42,195 nt of DNA from a virus. The notes beneath the pieces are model-generated. The model saw only the letters and a list, made by a program, of their open reading frames with translations. It had not been told where the DNA came from and did no database searches. Location: the IMG/VR virus record IMGVR_UViG_3300045921_000443, positions 1-42,195 of that record; one strand, written 5' to 3'. The position numbers and the translations under genes are program-made. Shown piece after piece: positions 23,318-32,160 of this stretch; the stretch's first letter is position 1, and each line of letters opens with the position of its first letter.

Positions 23318-24226
23318 ATGAAGCGATTAAATTTACATACAGGCGGTCACCCTTTAAGATTAGATGATATTACACATTTACAATCTGGAATAATAGATGC
23401 TTTAAAAGGTATATGTGATGGAATAGGTTTAGGTACAGGTACTTATATATTATCTGGATGTGAGACTGTTACTATTAATCAATCTACACTCAATATGACT
23501 GCTGGATATATATATCATAATGGCATTATATATCCATTTGACGGGATTAATATAATTGGCGTTCCTGTTAGTGCGGCCTATTGGTATATTCAACAACAAG
23601 TTTTATCACCCTCACCCGTAACTTATCAAGATGGTAATACACAGAATGTTCATATTAGGGAAAGATTTCAAATCGGATTTAACCTCTCACCTCCTCCTAA
23701 TTCTATTCAATTGGGACAAATTAGAAGGTTGAAACAAATTGTTGGTTTTACACCGCAACGTGGTATTATTATGTATTCAGGTTCAGTTTCTGATTTTTTT
23801 CCTAATGGATTTGGAAAACCTGGAACGCCTGTAGATGGTTGGGCATTATGTAATGGAAATACACATAGTTTGGTAGGCGGTGGAACAATTACAACCCCGG
23901 ATTTAAGAGGTAGATTTATAGTTGGTTATGATGGTAGAACTTCAAACCCAGGTAATGGGATTTGGGATCCTGTATATAATAATATAAGTCCGACAAACGT
24001 TGGTGGTTCAAAAATGCATACACTTACTATTAATGAAATGCCAGCACATACTCATGGCCAGGGAGTTAGAATTACAGGTGTTGCATCAGGAGTTTCTGGC
24101 AACGGTAGTGATGGAGCAAGAATAACAGGATCAAACACTAACCCTACTGATTCAACAGGTGGAGGACAACCCCACGAAAATAGACCACCTTTTTATGTTT
24201 TAGCGTATATAATGAAACTTTATTAA
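23318..24226 (+). CDS. Tail fibre with tail-collar domain and HxH end
   Basis: A 302-aa protein. After a ~145-residue N-terminal part (attachment and shaft) comes GIIMYSGSV and PVDGWALCNG (about 171-180) then ITTPDLRGRFIVGYDG, the phage tail-collar pattern (GW-x-xCxG ... PDLRGRF). The C-terminal section has EMPAHTHG (about 239-246), glycine- and serine-rich loops and ends ENRPPFYVLAYIMKL. In T4 gp12 and gp37 HxH sites bind iron along the trimer axis. It is the first gene of the second tail block, in a divergent region with the 23181 gene. Host-receptor binding is inferred. Confidence 0.85.
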   Translation: MKRLNLHTGGHPLRLDDITHLQSGIIDALKGICDGIGLGTGTYILSGCETVTINQSTLNMTAGYIYHNGIIYPFDGINIIGVPVSAAYWYIQQQVLSPSPVTYQDGNTQNVHIRERFQIGFNLSPPPNSIQLGQIRRLKQIVGFTPQRGIIMYSGSVSDFFPNGFGKPGTPVDGWALCNGNTHSLVGGGTITTPDLRGRFIVGYDGRTSNPGNGIWDPVYNNISPTNVGGSKMHTLTINEMPAHTHGQGVRITGVASGVSGNGSDGARITGSNTNPTDSTGGGQPHENRPPFYVLAYIMKLY

Positions 24227-24261
24227 ACTTACAATAATTATATAAATTATATATTATATAA

Positions 24262-24921
24262 ATGATATTAAATTCTAACCAATTAAAATTAGATATAAAA
24301 GCGCAAGATAGGCTTAGAAGATGGTTTGCAGAAAGGAACAATCCACATAATATACAAATTACTTGTGTAGGTTTAGGTGATTCAGATATTGATTATGAAT
24401 TGGCAGGGAGAAGTAATACAATACAAAACTTAGCAGCTCCTTATGATACACCTACTATTAAACATCATTTGGTGTATAGTGGGTTAGTTAATAATATTAC
24501 AGGTAAAATAACTTTATTTTTAAGAAGAGTAACTAGTAATGGTATTGTACAAAGTTTATATGGATATCCACCTACTTTAGCTTTTACTAGTGGAGTTATT
24601 CCTCCTACATTAGCAAATGGATATGATTTTTCAGTTATTTCTTTTGATAATTCATTAATTACAAGAGAAGGTTTTGTAGGTTTTTTACAAACATTACCAG
24701 ATAATTATTTAGATTCTAATAATGTTCAACAAAGATTAAATGAACAATATACATATGATATAGTAAATTTGCCTACAAATTGGGAATTTATTATTGATCA
24801 TGTTAATAATTCTTTTTTATTAGCTAAACCAGATAATTATGTATTTCAAAACACTTCTGGTTTAATTAAAGTTAAAGGGAACGATTCTGGTTTAAGTAAA
24901 ACAATTATTTTTAATATATAA
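24262..24921 (+). CDS. Putative structural protein
   Basis: A 219-aa soluble, beta-rich protein (SGLVNNITGKITLFLRRV, NWEFIIDHVNNSFLLAKP) with acidic N-terminal helix. It lies between the collar-fibre gene and a larger Thr/Asn-rich protein, 2 nt upstream of the latter, so co-translation is likely. It is probably a tail or baseplate component. Family not recognised. Confidence 0.65.
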   Translation: MILNSNQLKLDIKAQDRLRRWFAERNNPHNIQITCVGLGDSDIDYELAGRSNTIQNLAAPYDTPTIKHHLVYSGLVNNITGKITLFLRRVTSNGIVQSLYGYPPTLAFTSGVIPPTLANGYDFSVISFDNSLITREGFVGFLQTLPDNYLDSNNVQQRLNEQYTYDIVNLPTNWEFIIDHVNNSFLLAKPDNYVFQNTSGLIKVKGNDSGLSKTIIFNI

Positions 24922-24923
24922 AA

Positions 24924-26318
24924 ATGGGAGTTATTAGTTATAACAATTGGCCTGTAGATACAGTACATGATTTTGCCACTGGTCCGAAAACATATAATGA
25001 TTTTTATTTAAATGTTACTAGTCCGTTTAATGCAAATGGTACTACTTTAGCTAGTACAGAAGATTTGCCAGGATCAGAAAATCAAAGAGGTTTCCAAACT
25101 CGTATGATTTTAAACGGTACTTTTAAAGATGGGCCTAGTATAAATATGCCTCCTACATTTGTAAATTATTATAAAACAAATACTCCTCTTCCGACAAGTT
25201 ATCCAGTTACAAGAAAAAAAACTCAAGATCTAGATACAGTTTGGAGAGGAATCTTTGGATCGAATTATCCTTATCCTTTTACTATTAATAATGTTGGTAC
25301 ACATTATTTAGCTTTTTATTTATTTAATTTCCCTAATCAAAAAGGAGATAGACTTCCACAAAATTATGTAACTAAATTTATAAAAGGATGGAGAGTATTT
25401 CAACAAGCTATTCCTATTACTAGATTTGGCCCTTCTAATACAATTATAGCTAATAATACACAAATTGCTAATTTATCAAATTTAGACGCTTCACAAAATC
25501 ATCAGTTTAATAAAGGATTAAATAGAGGTGACGAGGTTGCTTCATCTTGGCAGATATTAGTACAAAATAATAATAATCAATATGTAACTGCTACGCCAGG
25601 AGTTGATTATAATTTAATAACAGGTAATTTATTTAACGATACTATTATTGTTCAATTTCTTTTAGGAGGTTCACAATCTAAAAATTATAGGATTATTAAT
25701 ACTGCTAGTGGATATACTAGTGCTAATAATCCTTGGGGACCTGTTATTCCTTATACACATTCTTTGCCTGAAGGGCAAGTAGATACAGGTACTATATTAC
25801 TTACAGATAATACAGTAACTAATAACACCGCCCAAGCAATAGTTAACGTTAATGTTACTCCAAATGGGACAACGACAACTGTTGAAGATACTATAGTTCT
25901 TCCAACAGTAAACCCTGTTGTTACTCCAGTTAATGCTTTTAATAATACTGTAGTATCTCTTTCTCCTTTAACTGGAATAGAAAACTTTCAAGTATCTGTT
26001 GGTCCTACATTAAATACAACATCAGCTAGTTTTAGTAGACAAACAACTGTTACAGTGGGAAACAATCCCCCAACAGTAACGACTGTAGACATGGCAGCAA
26101 ATTATACCACTAATGATTGGTTAAATGAAATTGGGAATCGTTGTTCTATAAGATGTGTGGTGCGTATAGGCAATCAAATAATACAACAATATAACGGGTT
26201 TGGTCCTCATGTATTTACATTACCCGCTGGTAATTATAATGTAGGATATGAAATAAGACCATTGATCAACTACACTGACATTGTTATGCTCGGACCTCCT
26301 GATCAATTAAGTTTTTAA
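24924..26318 (+). CDS. Putative tail structural protein
   Basis: A 464-aa protein with asparagine- and threonine-rich beta domains; residues ~205-240 read GVDYNLITGNLFNDTIIVQF, ~290-350 are Thr/Val-rich (an Ig-like or stalk segment), and the C-terminus is a compact beta domain (GPHVFTLPAGNYNVGYEI). No enzyme motif. The composition fits a surface or fibre-associated protein of the tail. Confidence 0.65.
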   Translation: MGVISYNNWPVDTVHDFATGPKTYNDFYLNVTSPFNANGTTLASTEDLPGSENQRGFQTRMILNGTFKDGPSINMPPTFVNYYKTNTPLPTSYPVTRKKTQDLDTVWRGIFGSNYPYPFTINNVGTHYLAFYLFNFPNQKGDRLPQNYVTKFIKGWRVFQQAIPITRFGPSNTIIANNTQIANLSNLDASQNHQFNKGLNRGDEVASSWQILVQNNNNQYVTATPGVDYNLITGNLFNDTIIVQFLLGGSQSKNYRIINTASGYTSANNPWGPVIPYTHSLPEGQVDTGTILLTDNTVTNNTAQAIVNVNVTPNGTTTTVEDTIVLPTVNPVVTPVNAFNNTVVSLSPLTGIENFQVSVGPTLNTTSASFSRQTTVTVGNNPPTVTTVDMAANYTTNDWLNEIGNRCSIRCVVRIGNQIIQQYNGFGPHVFTLPAGNYNVGYEIRPLINYTDIVMLGPPDQLSF

Positions 26319-26389
26319 AAAATAACTAATAAAATATTCAACAATAAAGATTTTTAGTATTTTAATAAAAAATATAGAAACTAATTATA

Positions 26390-28951
26390 ATGTCAAATAT
26401 AATAAATATTTCCAATAATAATCAAAACAATTATCAACAAGTAATTGTTAATAATGTTCCGGTTGCTAATCCAGAAGATTTGAAATTTTCATTAACTCAA
26501 AATTCAACTATTTTTGGAAATGATATAATTTTAGACCAAGTATTTCCCCCTATGTTATATCATGGTGGAAATCCAATTGTTGATCCTGGACAAATACAAA
26601 TACATTCTTGTGATATTGTTAATGTTAATGTAACAGATATAGAAACATTATCAGGAAATAGAACTAAAGGGATATATGAATTAAGAAATAGTTTAGAAGC
26701 AACATTAATTAATATTATTTCAGGATCCACTACTCAATTAGAAATAGATACTCCTTTTAATTTACCAGTAGGTAGTTATATTGAAATACATGCTCCTTCA
26801 GGTGGTAATATTAATGGAATGCCATTTGGTGTATATAAAATTGTTTCAACCGCTTCTTCTCCTACTTATACAGTTTTTGATATTGATTTTGATAGTTCAT
26901 TAACTACTTTATCTTATACTGGTATTATTAATATAAGACAATTTGAATATTTTTGGGATGAAGTATATACTACTCCTTTAAGAGTATATGCATCAGTAGA
27001 TACTACAGTTTCTAATCCAAATTTAGGAGAATTTAAAGTTATTAATAATAATTCTAATCAAATTGTTGTACCTATAAGCGATCCTAATATAGTTCCTAAA
27101 ATTGGAGATAGTTTAGTAATTCAAAGATTTTTTTCTACTTATCCAGTACAAGTAGGATCTTCTACTGACGGATTTAATAACTTTAAAAATTACAGCCAAT
27201 CAGAAACATACGTTTTTAAAATAGAAAATGTATCTGCAATTAATAATCCATTACCGTTACCAACACCTTATACAGAATACACTTTAACATTAGATAAAAG
27301 TTTTAAGCCGATATTGACAGAAACCTATATGTTAGTTTTATTAAACAGAGAAGGGTCAACGGTTAATAGAGAATTATTAACAGATACTTGGCAATTAAAA
27401 GAAGTAAATCGTCAACAATTATTAGGAGATCCGTATGAATATACAGGAGTATTAGATTTTCCAGGTAGAACTAATTATCTTAATTATAGGGGAGCTGAAT
27501 TATTAGGAGTTAAAGAATTATTAAGTGGTATTATTAATCCGGAAAAAACACCTTTTATTATTTTAGATTATTCAAAAGAAATAAAAGATAGAATATATAG
27601 TGGATTAGGGAAATTTGAAATACATTTACCTTGTGTATTAATAGATGGTGAAAAGACTCCTGTTATATTAACAAACATTGATCCGTTTAATACTGGTTCG
27701 TGGATATTGACTGATGTTAATGGAGTTAATAAATACAGCGCGTTGTATTTAAAATATTCTAATAATACAGCGCGAGTAGGTTGGGTATTTTATGATTTGC
27801 GAATTGCCGTTATAGATGATGCTGAACTAGCAACTGCTTTATCATATAATAGTAATAGAAATTATACCTTAGCACCATTGCAAATAAGCAATGCTAATAA
27901 TGCTAGTAGACCTACACCAACTAATCCAGTATTAATTTCTAATATTGATATTTCTAGTAAAATAATTACAACTGTTGGTAATCATAATTTAGAAACAGGC
28001 GATCAGGTTATTATTAATGGGGTTTTAGGTACTGCAGAAGCTAATACTTCTCCAGGAAGTTATTATTATGTTAACGTATTATCTAACAATACTTTTGAAT
28101 TATTTGTAGATAATTTATTAACAATTCCAGTTAATATAACCAATCAATATTTAGGAGGTGGTATAGTAGCTGGTACAAGATTACCATATGAATATTTTAT
28201 AACTTATAGATTAAAAGGGAAACATTATGCTACAGCTCCTTATTCTAAAGTAGTTCCTTTTAATTTTTCTTATCAAGGAGCTGTTAGTAGTAATCCTTCT
28301 GCAGATGTAACTATACAATTTAATGCATTAACTCATTTAATAGATGTAAATAATTCCGAAGGATTTGATGCCGATCATTATGAAGTAATAATAGGTAAAT
28401 ATACCCAATCACAAACAAATTTATATACTCCAGTGAGTATTGAAGATGTTGTAGTTTTAGGTAATGAAACATTAAAAGATCTTTCCGGGGTACAAAACCC
28501 AACACATTCTAAGACATATAGAAAGTCTTATTATGATTCATTAGTATCATTAGCTAATTCTTTAACTAATAATAACCCAGCTAATCCAAAATATGATTTA
28601 TATAATGTTAATAGTCAAAAAATATATCAAGTAACTAATTTGCCAGAAACATTATATACTGGTAATGGAGACTGGTTATTAGGGATTGTAAGTTATCAAG
28701 AAGCAGCCACAAAATATACTGCCACATTTGAATTTACAATTCCGGCAAATAAATGGAATAGTACTTTAAACCCAAGCTATAAACCTGGCGAACCTTTAAT
28801 ACCATATCAATTAATTTCAGAAATAGAATTATTAGTTAAAGATATGTCAGGAAGCTTAATAGATACACCTTATATTTATAGTAAAGTCAACCCACCAATT
28901 AAAAAAACTAACACTAACGATTTAATAATTAGTATACAATTAGATTTTTAA
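26390..28951 (+). CDS. Large tail protein with FCCH-like beta modules
   Basis: An 853-aa protein. Residues ~107-180 (LEIDTPFNLPVGSYIEIHAP) and ~517-600 (IITTVGNHNLETGDQVIING ... GGGIV) are beta modules of the same type as the two in the 1517-aa protein at 4355: 'HxL..GDxVxIxGVxG...Yxv...tFxLxV.....YxgGG'. The C-terminal ~250 residues carry several predicted beta domains (DADHYEVIIGKYTQSQTN). I infer a baseplate or fibre-base component. Confidence 0.7.
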   Translation: MSNIINISNNNQNNYQQVIVNNVPVANPEDLKFSLTQNSTIFGNDIILDQVFPPMLYHGGNPIVDPGQIQIHSCDIVNVNVTDIETLSGNRTKGIYELRNSLEATLINIISGSTTQLEIDTPFNLPVGSYIEIHAPSGGNINGMPFGVYKIVSTASSPTYTVFDIDFDSSLTTLSYTGIINIRQFEYFWDEVYTTPLRVYASVDTTVSNPNLGEFKVINNNSNQIVVPISDPNIVPKIGDSLVIQRFFSTYPVQVGSSTDGFNNFKNYSQSETYVFKIENVSAINNPLPLPTPYTEYTLTLDKSFKPILTETYMLVLLNREGSTVNRELLTDTWQLKEVNRQQLLGDPYEYTGVLDFPGRTNYLNYRGAELLGVKELLSGIINPEKTPFIILDYSKEIKDRIYSGLGKFEIHLPCVLIDGEKTPVILTNIDPFNTGSWILTDVNGVNKYSALYLKYSNNTARVGWVFYDLRIAVIDDAELATALSYNSNRNYTLAPLQISNANNASRPTPTNPVLISNIDISSKIITTVGNHNLETGDQVIINGVLGTAEANTSPGSYYYVNVLSNNTFELFVDNLLTIPVNITNQYLGGGIVAGTRLPYEYFITYRLKGKHYATAPYSKVVPFNFSYQGAVSSNPSADVTIQFNALTHLIDVNNSEGFDADHYEVIIGKYTQSQTNLYTPVSIEDVVVLGNETLKDLSGVQNPTHSKTYRKSYYDSLVSLANSLTNNNPANPKYDLYNVNSQKIYQVTNLPETLYTGNGDWLLGIVSYQEAATKYTATFEFTIPANKWNSTLNPSYKPGEPLIPYQLISEIELLVKDMSGSLIDTPYIYSKVNPPIKKTNTNDLIISIQLDF

Positions 28952-28955
28952 TATT

Positions 28956-29312
28956 ATGACAAAAGAGGAATTTATAGAAATATTAGCTTTAAACAACTAT
29001 ACAGTTAATCCATTATTTGGGTGTTATATAAAAAATAACACCCAAATAAGTTTTTGTTTTTTTATCAAAGGAGATAAAATAGTAGTAGGGAAAGTTAAAT
29101 GGAATAATATTAATTTAAAAGAATTTAAAGAAGTTTCTTTAAGATCTTTTAATCCTGATATGTATAGTTTAATTACTCCTTTAAAACTAAAACAACGACA
29201 ATTAGCGTTAAAACAAAATGCTTTAATTAGACAAAAAAACAAAGAATTACAATCTAAAGGATATGAACCTATAGACTTTGATAACGCTTCACATGAAACA
29301 GATCTATCTTAA
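28956..29312 (+). CDS. Small hypothetical protein
   Basis: A 118-aa alpha/beta protein with a basic C-terminal helix (LKLKQRQLALKQNALIRQ). It starts 4 nt after the 853-aa tail gene and its stop is immediately followed by the stop of the opposing 29313 gene, with no base between. It is probably a late gene of the tail block. No known domain. Confidence 0.65.
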   Translation: MTKEEFIEILALNNYTVNPLFGCYIKNNTQISFCFFIKGDKIVVGKVKWNNINLKEFKEVSLRSFNPDMYSLITPLKLKQRQLALKQNALIRQKNKELQSKGYEPIDFDNASHETDLS

Positions 29313-29687
29313 TTAACTATATTTTTGCACTTTTTTTAATAATCCTTTTTCTGTTTTATCGTGAAGGCGAATATTATCATATTCGTCTCTATAACAAAAC
29401 ATTCCTTCATCTATAGATAGATGTACTTGTCCTTGAAACAAAGGTGTTTTCAAATGAAAAGATTGTGGCAATTTGTTTTTAGATAACTTTTCTGATTTTT
29501 CAATTGAATTATTAATATTATCAGTGTTAGTATTTATAGTAGAATTGTTATTTTCAGTCCAATTATCGTTTAAAGCGTTAAGTTTATCTAATTGTTGCAA
29601 AATAACTGATAATGTATTATCATCTATTGAAATAGTTAATTTTTCTTTTAATTTGTTTAAAAGAATAAATCTATTAATTACATCCAT
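29313..29687 (-). CDS. Lone minus-strand hypothetical protein
   Basis: A 124-aa protein with an N-terminal helical part (RFILLNKLKEKLTISIDD), an asparagine/threonine-rich linker (residues 44-61) and a C-terminal part with FHLKTPLFQGQVHLSIDEGM. It is the only minus-strand gene between 23181 and the right edge. Its stop abuts the stop of the plus-strand gene ending 29312. Its start is 55 nt from the divergent 29743 gene. Function unknown. Confidence 0.65.
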   Translation of the reverse strand: MDVINRFILLNKLKEKLTISIDDNTLSVILQQLDKLNALNDNWTENNNSTINTNTDNINNSIEKSEKLSKNKLPQSFHLKTPLFQGQVHLSIDEGMFCYRDEYDNIRLHDKTEKGLLKKVQKYS

Positions 29688-29742
29688 TGTTTTTAATTTC
29701 TATTTACTTTAAATTTAATTTACAATAAAGAGAAAAACAATA

Positions 29743-30123
29743 ATGCCTATTCCTGCTAAGCCTAAAATAAGAAAAAACTGTGCAAATTGCGGAAAAGAAT
29801 TTTTCGTTAGGCCTTGTAAACATTTTAAATATAAGGCAAAGTTTTGCTCAAATAGATGTAAATGGGATTATAAAAAGAAAATCCCATCAAAAAGAAGAAC
29901 ACCAAGAGAGAAAATAATATTATGTACATGCAGTAATGTTTTTTGTAAAAAACAATTTTATTTAAAACCTTATCAATTAAATGTACGTTTGCGAAAAAGT
30001 CCTAATATATTTTGCTCACATAAATGTTTTTTATATTTCAGGACAAAAAAATATCAATTAGATATTGAAAGATTAAGACAAGTACAACAAATAAAAGAAC
30101 AAAGACGTATTTGGAGATTGTGA
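29743..30123 (+). CDS. Double zinc-finger protein
   Basis: A 126-aa strongly basic protein with two treble-clef-like fingers: C13-x2-C16 with C35-x3-C39 (FCSNRC) and C63-x4-C68 with C91-x3-C95 (FCSHKC). 'FCS' fingers of this kind occur in DNA-binding accessory parts of phage and homing-endonuclease proteins. The C-terminus is an arginine/lysine helix (ERLRQVQQIKEQRRIWRL). There is no catalytic HNH or GIY-YIG core. A DNA- or RNA-binding regulator is the best guess. Confidence 0.65.
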   Translation: MPIPAKPKIRKNCANCGKEFFVRPCKHFKYKAKFCSNRCKWDYKKKIPSKRRTPREKIILCTCSNVFCKKQFYLKPYQLNVRLRKSPNIFCSHKCFLYFRTKKYQLDIERLRQVQQIKEQRRIWRL

Positions 30124-30149
30124 ACTACCTAAAATTTAAAAAATTATAG

Positions 30150-30213
30150 GCTTCCTGCAAAATTTAATTTGCAATACATTAGTGCTTATTACTAATGGCT
30201 CGTTCACAGAAGC
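30150..30213 (+). ncRNA. Candidate three-way-junction RNA
   Basis: GCTTC (30150-30154) and GAAGC (30209-30213) would close a multibranch. Inside, TGCAAA/TTTGCA (30156-30173) and ATTAGT/ACTAAT (30178-30196) are perfect 6-bp hairpins, so the fold is a three-way junction of 64 nt. It lies between the zinc-finger gene and the 30438 gene. No family is recognised. Confidence 0.35.
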
Positions 30214-30223
30214 AAGTTGGTTG

Positions 30224-30245
30224 TATTGATAATAACTTATCAATA
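30224..30245. promoter_or_regulatory. Hairpin with 9-bp stem
   Basis: TATTGATAA (30224-30232) and TTATCAATA (30237-30245) pair perfectly around TAAC. It follows the candidate three-way junction directly. Confidence 0.5.
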
Positions 30246-30261
30246 ACTAAACCAGTATAAC

Positions 30262-30279
30262 AATTACAATATTGTAATT
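30262..30279. promoter_or_regulatory. Perfect 18-bp palindrome, possible operator
   Basis: AATTACAATATTGTAATT is a perfect 18-bp dyad without spacer, a form typical of dimeric-repressor sites rather than RNA hairpins. It lies ~160 bp upstream of the 30438 start codon. Confidence 0.4.
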
Positions 30280-30393
30280 CATATTCTATTTACCTCGAAT
30301 ATGGAAGGTTTTACATATATAAAAATAATATAATTTTAAAACAATAACTAAATTATTTATACTTTTTTTTTAAAAAAATATACCCAAATTTAT

Positions 30394-30430
30394 TCTAAAA
30401 GCTAAAGATTTTTAGGTTTTCTTTGAGAGC
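30394..30430 (+). repeat. Dispersed hairpin element, copy next to a start codon
   Basis: Stem CTAAAAG / TTTTTAG with loop CTAAAGA, then GTTTTCTTTGAGAGC. Its last base is 7 nt before the ATG at 30438, so it is a leader element here, in contrast to the terminator-like positions elsewhere. Confidence 0.6.
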
Positions 30431-30437
30431 TTTATAA

Positions 30438-30887
30438 ATGAGTATTATTAAACAACCACAAAGATATTTGGCGTTAGATTTAAAAGAAGGATCTAATGCT
30501 GTAGTACATTTTCTACCTATGAAAAAAAAACTTATAGGAATTCAATTAGAATTAGATCCTAAATTAAACATTTTAAACCCTAAAATAAGTTTAGAAAACA
30601 TTGGGGTTACCGAGCGCAAAAAAGTTGAATTATTTGTAGAAAAGATAATTGATAAAGTGATTACAAAAGGTAATATATACACTTTATATAGTTATTTATT
30701 CTTATATAAACGCGGCAAATTTTACTTATTATCTGTTAGTTATAACAATTACTCTTTAGCATATTCTACCGTGGTGGAAATTGCTAAAGAATTAGGATTA
30801 AATTATCTTTTACCACAATGGAAGGGTATTTACACTAAACAAAAACTATTCTCTTTTATAGAAGATATTTTTGTACAAAAATTATAG
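30438..30887 (+). CDS. Hypothetical protein at the head of the replication block
   Basis: A 149-aa alpha/beta protein: beta-rich first half (NAVVHFLPMKKKLIGIQLEL), helical centre (KKVELFVEKIIDKVI), an FYLLSVSYN strand and an end ELGLNYLLPQWKGIYT. No recognised domain. It stands ~125 bp before the next gene and is preceded by 314 bp of structured non-coding sequence, so it may be a regulated early gene. Confidence 0.65.
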   Translation: MSIIKQPQRYLALDLKEGSNAVVHFLPMKKKLIGIQLELDPKLNILNPKISLENIGVTERKKVELFVEKIIDKVITKGNIYTLYSYLFLYKRGKFYLLSVSYNNYSLAYSTVVEIAKELGLNYLLPQWKGIYTKQKLFSFIEDIFVQKL

Positions 30888-31011
30888 ATTTTAACTATTT
30901 ACTATTGATATTTGTATTATTATTTTACATATTTACTATAACTTTTATTATTTAATTTTTTATTTATTTTTTTTACTTTTTATTTATTATTTACTTTTTA
31001 TTTTTATTATT
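30888..31011. other. T-rich leader upstream of the 31012 gene
   Basis: On the plus strand this 124-bp stretch is almost wholly T with scattered A and few C or G, ending TTTTATTATT before the ATG. It differs from the A-rich leaders of most genes here. A similar T-rich leader precedes the ssDNA-binding gene at 31333. Confidence 0.5.
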
Positions 31012-31266
31012 ATGAATTCTACTATTAACGATCTTATAGTTTCCTATAAAAAAGAATTAGGAAATTTAACTTTCAGAGCAAACAAAGTTAATTATCGTAA
31101 CAAACCGCCTCGTTTGCCTAAAAACCCCACTGAATCGACCTTATCGGGTTATAGAAAAAGATTAGCCAATTGGACTAAAGTTTTGATTCAACTTGAAAAA
31201 GAGAGAAAGCAACTTTCTATTAAAGAAGGTGAAAATCTTTTGCAAAAAATCTCTTCTCATAATTAA
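31012..31266 (+). CDS. Small basic protein
   Basis: An 84-aa, lysine/arginine-rich protein (FRANKVNYRNKPPRLPKNP in the centre) with a C-terminal helix (LIQLEKERKQLSIKEGENLL). It lies directly before the ssDNA-binding gene in the replication operon, between T-rich leaders. It could be a nucleic-acid-binding accessory factor; no family is recognised. Confidence 0.6.
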   Translation: MNSTINDLIVSYKKELGNLTFRANKVNYRNKPPRLPKNPTESTLSGYRKRLANWTKVLIQLEKERKQLSIKEGENLLQKISSHN

Positions 31267-31332
31267 TCAATTTTTTTTTTAATTTTTTTATTTTATATTT
31301 TTTTTATTTATTAACTTTTAATTTTTTATCCA

Positions 31333-32106
31333 ATGACAAAACCAGTAAATGATTTGCAAGCAACGCTTGCGCGTTTAGCACGAATGAGTTCAGCTAACGC
31401 AAGAACAGAAAAAAAACAAACTGCAAAGTTTTTTAAACCAAAACCAGGTAAAAACAATTTATTAGTTTTACCAACGCCTTTTACCGGAGACCCTTTTAAT
31501 GAATGGGGAACACATAAAAATCTATTAGCAGAAGCTTGGCGAGATGTAGCTTGTGTAAAACACAATAAAGGTGAAGAATGTATTATTTGCTCAGTTGTAG
31601 ATGATTTAAAAGCTAAAGACTGGAGAGGTAATTTTAATATTTGGAAACCTTTAGAATTAAAAATTCGCTATTTCTCACCAGTAATTGATTTAGATAATAT
31701 TGATGAGGGTGTACAATGGTGGGGGTATGGAAAAACAGTTTTATCACAATTTGAAACTTGGTTGTTAAATTTAGAAGAAGGTGAAGTTCCATTTTATGAT
31801 ATAAATCAACCAGAAAAAGTTATTTTAAATTATAACAAAGAAGCCGATCCTATGTCTATGTATAAATTAGATAAGAAATTATTACCTAAGGCATTTACAG
31901 CTTCTCAAAATGAAATTTGGGCAGAACAAATTAAACCACTTACTGAAGTGTTTACATATGAAATGCCAGCTGATGAATTAATGAAAGCATTAGAACAATA
32001 TTTAGAGCGTGTTAATAATGATATCGCCGCTACAGATACAGACGCGGAAGAAGAAGAACCTACTACAATTATTAAAAAAGGTAAATTAGATTCATTGCGC
32101 GATTAA
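31333..32106 (+). CDS. gp32-type single-stranded DNA-binding protein
   Basis: A 257-aa protein with a zinc site H61-x12-C74-x8-C83-x2-C86, nearly the H-x12-C-x9-C-x2-C pattern of T4 gp32. The N-terminal basic segment precedes an OB-fold-like core (FFKPKPGKNNLLVLPTPFTG, RGNFNIWKPLELKIRYFSPV). The C-terminus is acidic (DTDAEEEEP), typical for recruiting partner proteins, then KKGKLDSLRD. It would coat ssDNA in replication and recombination. RecA and exonuclease genes follow, as expected for a T4-like replication set. A T-rich leader precedes the ATG. Confidence 0.8.
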   Translation: MTKPVNDLQATLARLARMSSANARTEKKQTAKFFKPKPGKNNLLVLPTPFTGDPFNEWGTHKNLLAEAWRDVACVKHNKGEECIICSVVDDLKAKDWRGNFNIWKPLELKIRYFSPVIDLDNIDEGVQWWGYGKTVLSQFETWLLNLEEGEVPFYDINQPEKVILNYNKEADPMSMYKLDKKLLPKAFTASQNEIWAEQIKPLTEVFTYEMPADELMKALEQYLERVNNDIAATDTDAEEEEPTTIIKKGKLDSLRD

Positions 32107-32160
32107 TCTTCTAATAATATTTTAACAATCTAAATATTAATCTATAAATTATTAAATCAT

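Noticed and set aside
30124-30437. tRNA gene in the structured gap
   Set aside because: No acceptor, anticodon and T-arm set can be drawn and no TTC-like T-loop is placed correctly.
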